This document shows, one piece after another, positions 55,681 to 64,000 of a stretch of 64,000 bases of DNA. Source of the DNA: Obelidium mucronatum (lineage: Eukaryota; Chytridiomycota; Chytridiomycetes; Chytridiales; Chytriomycetaceae); contig JAIVFH010000022.1 in assembly GCA_025765595.1 (NCBI GenBank), positions 124,001 to 188,000 on the forward strand, read 5' to 3'. The notes beneath the pieces were generated by a model. It did no database searches, was not told where the DNA came from, and saw only the letters and a list, made by a program, of their open reading frames with translations. Both the position numbers and the translations under genes were made by a program. Each line of letters begins with the position of its first letter. Position 1 is the first letter of the stretch.

Positions 55681-56852
55681 ATGATGAACCCAGCCAAAGC
55701 TGTAAATGCTACGATCGACAAGATACAGGATATAGTTGGCCCAAAAAAATCATGCCAGGTGAGTTGTCAGATTCTTGTTACATTGCTTGATCATTGAATA
55801 ACTTGTTCCAAACTCTAGTCATTGGGTGAGGGAAGCGACCTACTTGACTATGGTATGACAACTTGAAACCCGGAATCGTTTACGGAAGCGAAAGATTTTT
55901 GCCAGTAGCTTAACTTTTAATTCTATGCACAGGATCATGGCCTTTCATCATCATTTCTGTCATTGCCGTTCTGGCAACAGCAATTTCTATCACGTCAATC
56001 GCACTACACTTGACTAGCTTCAACAAGCCAAGACAACAAGTATACATCATTGCGATTCTTTTGATTTGTCCAATCTACGCTCTCTTGTCGTGGTCAGCCT
56101 TCAGGTATCTAAAAATAGAAGACCGCTAACCCTGAAACACGTTAACACGTGCGATAGTATTGCAGAAGGAAGGAGAGCCGATAACATTATTATGGTCCGA
56201 GATTGCTATGATGCAGTCATTATCTTCGCCTTCTACCAGCTTCTTCTCCAATACATTGCTCCTACAACCGGATCCCAAAAGGAAGCACTTCAACGAAAGC
56301 CAGTTTCTTGGATTCCACTCTTTGGACCTTTCTGGAAAATTGGATACGACCCAGCGAGCCCCAACTTTTTAAGCACAAACACAATATTTGTAATCCAGTT
56401 CGTGGTTATTAAGTTCTTCATGACATGCGCGTCGTTGTTGTTTCAAATCCACTTGGATAACTGTGCCGACGCAACGAATTTAAAGTATGGAAACCCTTGG
56501 TATGTGTTGGCGCAGTTTGTTAGCCTGCCATTGGCCCTATACGGAATTGTGGCAATGTACCATCCGTTCCACGTTGAAGTTTCTCAATTTTATGCCGTTG
56601 AAAAGGTCATTTTGATTCTGTATCACTTTCTTTCGAGTTATTTACATTGTTTATACAACTATTTAGTTCTTGGCAGTTAAAGGAGTAATCTTATTTGGAT
56701 TCTTGCAAGATATGGTTCTTTTGTCACTGTACAAATCAGGGATAATTAATCTGACTGGAGACTGGACTTTGACGCGTATTGAAGCGTTTTTGATGGTTGT
56801 TGAGATGCTAGTTTTGAGTGTTCTGCTGTTGTTCTACTTTTCACATCGCTGA
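55681..56852 (+). CDS. TMEM184 / organic solute transporter alpha-like membrane protein, copy 2
   Basis: Starts MMNPAKAVNATIDKIQD. Exons join in phase (YG|SWPF; VEK|FLAV). Helices are visible around FIIISVIAVLATAISIT, VYIIAILLICPIYALLSW, the signature VRDCYDAVIIFAFYQLLLQY, FVIQFVVIKFFMTCASLLF, YVLAQFVSLPLALYGIVAM, GVILFGFLQDMVLLSLY and IEAFLMVVEMLVLSVLLLFY. It ends HFSHR-like (YFSHR) without the long acidic tail of copy 1. Order and spacing fit a seven-helix TMEM184 protein. It is the paralogue of the gene at 41921-43389, in the opposite orientation. Confidence 0.85.
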
Positions 56853-57079
56853 GTATTCCCTGGAGGGAAAGCAGGAGAGTGAGCAGCAACACCAGGAGCA
56901 AAAAACTGGCGAATATGCTGTTGATAAATTGGGTGACAGGGTTCAGAAAGTGAATCCATGAAATTTTTCTTCCTCTGATTTTGGTTTCTGCATGTGCCGG
57001 AAGATTCTAGCCTCTATTTAAGAAATAATATATTAAGTTGATATGTATAAATATTCGCAAGTATTTATTTTATAGAAAA

Positions 57080-57598
57080 ATGCTTCGCTTCATTGGAATA
57101 ATCACCTTCCTCACCCTGCTATCACGAGCGATTCGACCTTCAAATTCAGGAGGTCAAGCGTACAACCTTCAATATCAACTCGCAGGGGGGCGTAAATTCT
57201 ACTCGGGGTTTTATTCATCCAACAAATGCTTTGACCTGTCAAACTGCCATTCTTCCGCATTAGTCGCTCTCGAAAGCGGTTCAGCTCCACTACCAAATGG
57301 ATTTATTTACGCCGTGTTTGACGGTCCTGCTTGCACGGGTCGTTATTTTTTTCTCCCGGGAGAGACCACGGTGGCTGGGATGAATCAAATTGGGTACTTC
57401 GGGATGGCGAGTTTCGCACTCGTTTCCATCGGAAAAATAGACAGGCAAACTGTCGAATCAGATGGGAATCTCATAACGAGTTTAGTGTTTGATGGAGCCG
57501 AATGTGGGGGTTTTGGGATTGAAAGCTACAGAGATTTATGCAGAAAGAAAGATCTCAGGTGTTTGGGAGATTGTTGTGCGAAAAGAAGTAACAAATGA
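57080..57598 (+). CDS. Secreted Cys-containing protein of 172 residues
   Basis: A signal peptide (MLRFIGIITFLTLLSRA) is followed by a compact domain with Cys in KCFDLSNCHS, GPACTGRY, GAECGGFG and the C-terminal cluster CRKKDLRCLGDCC. Intronless; TATA-like AT-rich DNA lies directly upstream (57020-57060). Likely secreted and disulfide-bonded. The family is not recognised. Confidence 0.65.
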   Translation: MLRFIGIITFLTLLSRAIRPSNSGGQAYNLQYQLAGGRKFYSGFYSSNKCFDLSNCHSSALVALESGSAPLPNGFIYAVFDGPACTGRYFFLPGETTVAGMNQIGYFGMASFALVSIGKIDRQTVESDGNLITSLVFDGAECGGFGIESYRDLCRKKDLRCLGDCCAKRSNK

Positions 57599-57916
57599 CC
57601 TAATAAAAAATGATTATTGTTGAACTTTTTCAAAATCACTCGGATTTGGTTCCATCATCTGATGACCTTGAAAAAACTGCTGTAACTGTAGCCCTTTCTG
57701 ACAAATGTTGGCTGATAAGCCAATTGTCTGCATTTGCACATGTCGCCTGTTCTTTGTACAGTCAAGCGAGACGACTTCTGTGACTCACAAACCACTTCTA
57801 CAAAAAATTTTCATTGGTTTCCTCAAAATGACAATTCCAATGAGAACCAAGTTCATAATTAAAAAATAGCTGAGAAACCAAAAACGAAACCAGTCTACAC
57901 ACATCAACGCTGACGA
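57599..57916. other. Intergenic stretch without a gene
   Basis: Holds an AATAAA signal right after the secreted-protein gene and the promoter of the fasciclin gene. No coding or structural signal seen. Confidence 0.6.
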
Positions 57917-60035
57917 ATGCAATTCTGCTATTTGCTCTTGCTTGCTCACGCTGCCGCTGTAGTAACAGCCCAGTCCCTAAGCTCAGTTCTCACTGCCAAC
58001 GGAGCCACAACCCTTTTGAACTTGGTATCGCAGTCGCCCAATGTAGCCACTGCAATCGGAACTTTTCAGGGTACTCTATTTGCTCCAACAGATGCGGCGC
58101 TGGCGTCGTTGAACCCAAAAGACTACAACGCTAGACAACTGCAAAGCCTTCTGGCCTACCACGTTGTTCCAAACATGTTCTTGGGACGAACGGCTTTTTC
58201 TGGAAATACTTGGTTAATGACTTTGGAAGCTGCAGAAGTAAGCGTGGCTGGCTCAACGGGATCAGGCGTTTTTCAGCTTTCCAGTGGTCTTGGATCTGTT
58301 CCATCAAACGTCGTTTCTTCAGGTATACAATCAAATTACTAGTGACCAATTTTAGGCTCTTAAACTGTCATTCCTATTCAGCTCGTTTCGATGGTGGAAT
58401 CGTTCACTTCATCGATTCTCCTTTAACACCTCCCACCGACGTCATCAAAATAGCGTCTCAATCACGACAACTCTCTAATTTTGTTGAAGCCATAAAAGTC
58501 ACCGGTCTTGCCCTCACAGTTTCTGAGCTCCGTGGCTGCACAATCTTTGCCCCAACAAACCAAGCCTTCGCCGCCATCGAGGGAATCGCAAAATCCTTGT
58601 CCAAAGAACAGTTGAAACAAGTTTTGTTGATGCACGTGATTAAAGATCAGATTCTGCATTCTACGGATTTGTCGAACGCTGGGTTCTTTGGTGGGCTTGG
58701 TGGTGCGAATTCCGTGGCTGGGGGCCTGACGTTTCCATTCGATGGCAAGAAAGTAAGGGTGAGTGGACCGGGAAATACTGCGGCGACTGGTGGAGCGGCT
58801 ACAGTTATTGTTCCAGATGTGTTGGCTTTGAATGGAATCGTTTTGCATGTGATTGACAAAGTTTTGTTGCCTGGCGGAGGTGAAATGAGCAGGGCGTCCG
58901 AAGGCGGGAGCCGAGAAGGAAAATCCACAAATGAAGGAAAAGGTTCCGAAGGAAAGACTTCAGAAGGAAGAACGGGTACAAGTGGTGAAGGCAGAGCTGA
59001 AAAGTCCAGCTCCAGCAGTGGCAAGAGTGGCGAAGGGAGGGAATCGACAAGCTCTGGCAAAACCAAAGAAGGAACAACTCGAGTGGCCAAAAGCTGGAAA
59101 CAGCAAGAGCGAATCCAATCTCGTCGAGGTGCTAACGGCCAACAAAGCCAATACGCTTCTCTCCCTTGTCAAAGAGGACGCACCAATTCTCAAGGCGCTC
59201 TCAACTTTCCAAGGCACACTTTTTGCCCCAACGGACGCCGCTTTGGCAGCTACCAGTCTCTTCTGGATTCGACATCAAAAACCGGACCGCGCTATCGCAG
59301 GTTCTAAAATACCATGCGGTACCAGGGAACACATTTGCCGCCACACCGTTTTCAGGAACAGCGTTTTTGACAACCCTCACAGGCGACGAAATCCAGGCCT
59401 CTGGGTCCTCTGATACTTCAATCCAACTTACGACAGCATTCGGTTCAACACCGTCAAAAGTCATTAAGTCAGAACTCTTCAGTGGAGGAATCATACACTT
59501 CATTGATACGACTTTGATGCCACCTACTGGAATCGCAATGATCGCGAAGCAAGCAAATTTGAACGCGCTCTTGACAGCTCTTACGACTGCGGGGCTCGTG
59601 GACACCGTGATGGGTTTGGGCAAGGCGACAGTATTTGCCCCCAGCGACGCGGCTTTTGCGGCTGTTTCTGGTGCCACGAGCAAGTTATCGCCTGAACAAC
59701 TGAAGAAAGTCTTGTTGCTCCATGTCGTGCCAAACAATATGTTCCATTCGACAGAGTTTATGCAAGCAAAAACTATCCCGTCGATTCCTACTGCTGAAAA
59801 TGAGACTTTGAGTGCTATGTTTGATGGAATGAATGTGCTTGTGAGGGGACCTGGGAACTCGATGGGTGCCAAAGTGGTGACAGCGGATGTTCTGGCAATG
59901 AATGGTGTTATTGTACATGTCATTGATGCTGTTTTATTGCCTGGAGCTGGATCTGGTGTGATGTTGAGTAAATCTGGAAGGACATTTGGGACTCATGTTT
60001 CATTGGTTTTGGGTGTATTTCTCTTGTTCTGTTAA
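57917..60035 (+). CDS. Four-domain fasciclin (FAS1) GPI-anchored adhesion protein, frame-disrupted
   Basis: Signal peptide MQFCYLLLLAHAAAVVTAQ. FAS1 domain 1 has TFQGTLFAPTDAAL and AYHVVPNMFL; after a short intron (about 58322-58380) domain 2 follows (GCTIFAPTNQAFAAIEG, VLLMHVIKDQILH, NGIVLHVIDKVLLPG). A linker of repeated EGK/EGR and Ser units comes next. Domain 3 has TFQGTLFAPTDAALAA and VLKYHAVPGNTF; domain 4 has ATVFAPSDAAFAA, VLLLHVVPNNMFHS and VIVHVIDAVLLPG. The C-terminus (HVSLVLGVFLLFC) is a GPI signal. The frame shifts by +1 in the linker (about 59085) and again at about 59255 inside domain 3; the second has no intron that fits, so the gene may be broken or carry a sequence error. 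Confidence 0.75.
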
Positions 60036-60202
60036 TTTCTATTAGTCTTGTCTTTGCATTATGTGGTGTTATTTTTTATTTCGTGTTACTTTGTAACTTC
60101 AATAGCATATTTCGCATTCTTATCACTATTGTGTAAATATTTGTGCCATTGTCTGGGAATCCTGGTTGTGTAAAACAATCACCCACACGTCAACAAAGAA
60201 CA

Positions 60203-61198
60203 ATGTACGACACAGCCGGCTTCCTAGGATCAGCAGCGGTGCCCACAACTTGCTTTATACTAGGCCTTTGTTTCGATTCCAACTTGAAAGCCCTTCTATA
60301 CATGATTGGGAAATCCAAACTCGACTTCTCTTATCTATTCAAAATGGTCCTGCTCTTCAACATTATTTCCATAACGTATACAACGCTATTTATATATTGG
60401 TACTTTTTGCAAGAGGACTCATGTTTCAGGATGAGCTTGGTCACCAACTTGACATCGCATCTGTTTTTTATCGCGTTTGATAGTTTCTTGTTGTTTAAAA
60501 CCTTTGTTATATCGCGGAATCATAATACGACAATGTGGCTTGCGGTTCTGGCCTTGGCGCATCGCGTTGGATGGGGGTTTGCGGATTTGTTGAAATCCAA
60601 AGGTGTGTGGGATTATGAGGTGAGCCGTTGTGAATACATTGCGGATCCAGTGACTAGTTTGGGGTATACGATTGCGGATTTGGTTATTGATTGGATCTCG
60701 ACGATAACCGCTGTTGTCATGTTTTACTACTCGGAGGAAAGAGCCAAAGGACATCATGGTGTTTGGCATCATCTGGTGAAGGAGAATGGTTTGGATTTTC
60801 GAAGGGAATACCGTCAGCTAACAGATACATAAATAGTACTTCGATCACTCATCATTACACTGACGAATGCGATTCTTTTGTATATTTATCTTTATTGGTC
60901 AGACTCCACACTCCAACTATTTGCGCTATCTCTGCAAACTTGGATCTTCATCAACGCGTTAAATCTTGAAATGTATTGGAAACAGAGCCGGGACGATATC
61001 GCAACTAGTTTTGGCTCTTCAAAACGAACACAGCAAGGAAGTAACGGAAAGGGAAACCCTCCCCCCATTGTGACAGCAACGATCGAAGGTGGGAATGTGA
61101 TTCTGCATGTTGGAGTAGAACAGCAGTCGGATACAGCGCAAAGTATTTCAGGTGGAACTGGAGTGTTGGGTCGGACATTAAGTCGGTCCTTTATTTGA
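60203..61198 (+). CDS. Seven-helix-like integral membrane protein
   Basis: Starts at MYDTAGFLGSAAVPTTCF (the frame opens earlier at 60143). Hydrophobic segments: PTTCFILGLCF, MVLLFNIISITYTTLFIYWYF, HLFFIAFDSFLLFKTFVI, MWLAVLALAHRVGWGF, GYTIADLVIDWISTITAVVMFY, then after a 48-nt intron (GTTTGG...GCTAAC...TAG, which removes an in-frame TAA) SLIITLTNAILLYIYLYW and LFALSLQTWIFINAL. A cytosolic Ser/Gly-rich tail ends LGRTLSRSFI. Layout suggests a seven-TM receptor-like or transporter-like protein; family not recognised. Confidence 0.6.
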
Positions 61199-61250
61199 TA
61201 CACGCAAGGAGGTTCCCAACAAAGCGCATTTATAATAAAAACGATGTATT

Positions 61251-62918
61251 CTATTTTTTCAAACGACAGAACATATAGTGTTGCCATAACGCGCGTCTTT
61301 CAATAAACAGTTTATCTCCTTCTGAATGGTTTTCAGATTTTGGACATCTCATATCCAGTCCCACAATTGGTTTCAACGTCTCCAAATGGAGCGCCATTCC
61401 CCATGGACGACGCGCTACCGCTTGTGCACAGATTTCACAAGGGTAATAATCTGCATCGTCTGTTGGTTCGTCCGTTATGTTGAGGAATGGCTCAATTGAT
61501 GCAACTGCGGCCTCCGCTTGTCCTTCTTCAGTTTCCCCGTTTGTTTCCAGAGCTGATAGCTGAGCGGCGGTCTTGGGTTCAAATGAAGGGATGGATTCGC
61601 CTTCATTGAACTGTGAATGCTTGATGACTTCATGCTGCCAGCGGCCATCATCGCTACTAAATAATTTCGCACAGGGAGGGACGTTCGAATCGGGCCATCC
61701 ACGACATGGAAAGGTAAGAGAAGCGTTGGGGACCCAGTCATCACCGCGTTGTTTAAGTATATGGATTTGGAGTACATGTTGTTTGTATGCGCGTGTCTGC
61801 GGGAATGCTTTAAGGCAGTACGGGCATGCCAAAGGCGAGGGAAGAGGGAATTTGTTGAGCTCTTCTTTTGTAGTTGGGATTTGCTGTTGTGTGGTTGATG
61901 ACGGTGGTGAAATAGTTGCCGCAGGTTGAGGGTTCTTGTATTTCGGAACAAGAGTATCGGCAGGATCTATCACACCATCAGTAGACGGGGAGATGACCAA
62001 AGTAGTACCCAGTTTGGAAGCAAGTTGTTGCGTTGTTGTGACCTCGACTTCCCCTACTTCCAATTCACTCCCCCGAACAAAACGGAAACCAAAACTCTTC
62101 ATTTCATCGGCCATTCTCTTTTTCGTTGCCTCGTTTTTGAAGCTCTTGCCGTGCATGTTTCTTTTTACAACATATCCCGGCCAGTCTTGCTCAATGAAGG
62201 CAAACGGAGAGTCTGCAGGCGACAAAACCAAATTTGATCGGGAGGCTTGACCGACAAGATCCCAACGAATTTCTTGGCCTAAAACTAAGGATACAACAAC
62301 CGAGCTAGATGGGTTCTGGTTGTTGAGGACTGACGAGACTGAGTTGAAGAAATGTGCCATCAAGAAACGATGCAGCCGAAAGTCTTCCGTTCCAAGATGA
62401 GGATGATTCCATGCGACAGTATCAAATCCAACCGATCCATCTGGTCGCTGACCAAGAGTCCATAATGCTGTATTTTCAAAATCGACGTCAGACATAGTGA
62501 CATTACCGCGAGACACACCGCCCCACCATCATCCGCAGCAGTAGCAGGCGTAAAAGTCTTCGCCAGTTCCCATGCATTAATCTGGTGCATCAGCCTGACG
62601 TTTTCAGCGTACTTTTCCAGGTTCTTTTCGATGACAGGAAAATCAAAGTATTTCCTGCCGAGCTGCTCGCGCGAGTCGAACGACGTGGCCAGGATCCTCA
62701 CGTCTTTTGTCCTGACATTGCTAGGAATGTTGAGGTAGCGCCTAGCTTTCGCGTGGTTCGAATCGGCAAAGACCGCTGGACTGTCGAACAGCGCGCGCGC
62801 CAGCGCCAGCGAGAAGCTGAAGTTTCCTGTTTGTTTTGTTGCTTTGGTTCAGCGCGCATTACGTAAGCCAGGAGACTCAACCGTCGCCAAGAAGAAGCAC
62901 AAAGAATGGGTGACTCAT
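61251..62918 (-). CDS. BMT5-like rRNA uridine-N3 methyltransferase (DUF2431) with C2H2 zinc fingers
   Basis: Exon 1 (62918) reads MSHPFFVLLLGDG and joins GNFSFSLALARALFD, giving the LLLGxGNFSFS SAM-binding motif of DUF2431 Rossmann methyltransferases. Following blocks are ILATSFDSREQLGRKY, FDTVAWNHPHLG (in place of FNFPH), HRFLMAHFFNSV, VSLVLGQEIRWD and WPGYVVKRNMHGKSF, all in family order. In yeast BMT5 methylates U2634 of 25S rRNA. After a linker there are Cys/His fingers (CPYCLKAFPQTRAYKQHVLQIH; CRGWPDSNVPPCAKLF with H-x4-H; CEICAQAV) not present in yeast BMT5. A frame change near 62515 requires a further small intron. Probably nucleolar. Confidence 0.75.
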
Positions 62919-62949
62919 CTTCCAAAAAAAGAAAAAAAAGAAAGGAAAG
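62919..62949. promoter_or_regulatory. 31-bp bidirectional start region between two rRNA methyltransferase genes
   Basis: Only 31 bp, mostly A/G (plus strand), separate the two divergent start codons, so the 5' UTRs and core promoters of the two genes must overlap each other's transcription units. Confidence 0.6.
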
Positions 62950-64000
62950 ATGACTTCGACAACACGCAAGAGAGTGCTGTCGCCGCATTCGATCTTTGAC
63001 GAGCCGCGACTAAGGGAACTGTTTGCTGAACACTCGGTCAACACCCACCACATCAACTCCATCTACAGGTGAGTGCAGAAGTACAATGGTCCCTTACTAA
63101 TCCCGTATCCCGGCACACAGGCACATTATCCAGAACAATGCAGGAGTCTTTCGATGCCATCCCAGAGCTGCCTGTTCGAATTCTGCCGCTACTGAAAGCA
63201 AACTTTGTCTTTTCCACGTCAACCATTGCTTCCCGCAAAGACGCTTCAGATAACTCAACTACAAAACTGGTTATTGAATTGCAAGATGGGCAGCAGGTTG
63301 AAACAGTCATTATGCGTTACGGGGAAGTGGAAGCTCAACTCATTCCCAAAAGAAGAGCGAGAGAGACGTATTAAGGAGCTGGAGAAGGAAGGAAAGCAGT
63401 TCAAATCCAACAAACGTGCTACTGTGTGTATCAGTTCGCAAGTTGGATGCGCGATGGGCTGTACCTTCTGTGGTATGAACTGTTTACCTTTGGTTGTTTT
63501 CTCTGATGTAATACGACTGCACCACAGCGACTGGAACAATGGGTCTCTTGTCTAACCTTACGACCTGGTGAAATCATTGAGCAACTTGGTAAGGGCATTA
63601 GGATTTCATTATACGACCAATGGAGTCCTAAAACATTGTTTTCCTCAAAGTCCATGCCAATAAGATTGAAAAAATCAGGAACGTTGTGTTTATGGGAATG
63701 GGTGAACCTCTGGATAACTATGATGCTGTTCTCGGAGCTATCCAGGCCATGATCAACACTGGGCGTTTCTGCTTGAGTCCTTCTCGAATTACGGTTTCCA
63801 CTGTCGGTGTAGCCCCTCGAATTACCTCGTTGATGAAGGATGTTCCTCAAATTGGACTGGCATTAAGTTTGCATGCACCAACTCAGGTAGGTGCCTTGTA
63901 TTTAGAAAAGAGAAACCACAAACGAACACAGCCTAAGTGATTTTACATTTGGCAGGAACTCCGTCAGGAAATTGTACCCAGTTCCAAATCGTTTTCCTTG
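62950..64000 (+). CDS. RlmN-like radical SAM rRNA/tRNA adenine methyltransferase (3' end outside window)
   Basis: Exon 1 (62950-63068) starts [19 protein letters not shown]. The next exon begins [18 protein letters not shown] and has [16 protein letters not shown]; later exons read [20 protein letters not shown], the CxxxCxxC radical SAM cluster site, then [16 protein letters not shown] (SAM-binding GEP motif) and the [12 protein letters not shown] and [11 protein letters not shown] blocks. This is the RlmN order. Bacterial RlmN makes C2-methyladenosine in 23S rRNA and tRNA; a eukaryotic RlmN-like enzyme could act on organelle or cytosolic RNA. The gene is cut by the right edge after the next acceptor, so the second catalytic Cys is not visible. 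Confidence 0.88.

Noticed and set aside
60800..60840. A 24-nt GT...AG intron or stop-codon readthrough in the seven-helix gene
   Set aside because: A normal 48-nt intron with a CTAAC branch site and correct phase starts a little upstream at GTTTGG and removes the stop.
1..64000. CRISPR arrays, bacterial operons, rRNA or tRNA genes
   Set aside because: No regularly spaced repeats, ribosome binding sites or recognisable tRNA/rRNA sequence was seen; introns and gene content are eukaryotic.

Overview
This 64 kb window is nuclear DNA of a eukaryote, most likely an early-diverging zoosporic fungus (chytrid-like). Genes are dense, lie on both strands and carry many short introns of about 40-60 nt with GT...AG borders and CTAAC/CTAAT-type branch sites. 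The content mixes fungal families (CFEM protein, heme-thiolate peroxidase, laccase-type multicopper oxidase, a DUF6589 mobile element) with families kept by flagellated lineages (cyclic-nucleotide-gated channels, a ZSWIM2-like E3 ligase). The lineage is inferred from gene content only. Exon borders were read by eye from frame continuity and splice consensus.

Layout. 0-2 kb: the start of an unrecognised gene running off the left edge, then an acidic-N-terminus hypothetical gene. 2.2-8.4 kb: two tandem cyclic-nucleotide-binding ion channels whose pore lacks GYG. 8.6-10.1 kb: two small hydrophobic proteins and retromer VPS29. 10.1-26.2 kb: twelve tandem minus-strand copies of one two-transmembrane protein family; every copy has an LPxY motif and nearly all end in xPSY/PPSY/xPTY, which suggests WW-domain (NEDD4/Rsp5-type ligase) ligands. 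A plus-strand peroxidase gene sits inside the array. 26.4-29.5 kb: a discoidin-like single-pass membrane protein and chaperonin CCT2.

29.85-34.86 kb: a complete-looking 5011-bp transposon with 404-bp terminal inverted repeats, a 5-bp target duplication (GCGGG) and two convergent intronless genes, a DUF6589 protein and a RecQ-type helicase. It sits 20 bp upstream of the start codon of a CFEM/GPI-anchored protein gene and has split what was a divergent promoter shared with CCT2. 36-41.7 kb: a PX-domain protein, a laccase-like multicopper oxidase whose 3' end is tandemly triplicated, and a possible 2H-phosphoesterase-like protein. 41.7-48.2 kb: a TMEM184-family protein, also with a duplicated 3' end, and a very long gene joining a class 3 lipase to a P-loop NTPase through two membrane segments.

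48.5-64 kb: a tryptophan/glycine-rich hypothetical protein, a ZSWIM2-like SWIM/RING/ZZ/RING E3, an isochorismatase-family hydrolase, Derlin, an unknown protein, a second TMEM184 paralogue, a secreted Cys-rich protein, a four-domain fasciclin GPI protein (frame-disrupted), a seven-helix-like protein, and a divergent pair of probable rRNA methyltransferases (BMT5-like with zinc fingers; RlmN-like, cut by the right edge) with 31 bp between their start codons.

The two strongest candidates for undescribed biology are the LPxY/PPxY two-TM tandem array and the DUF6589 + RecQ TIR transposon.
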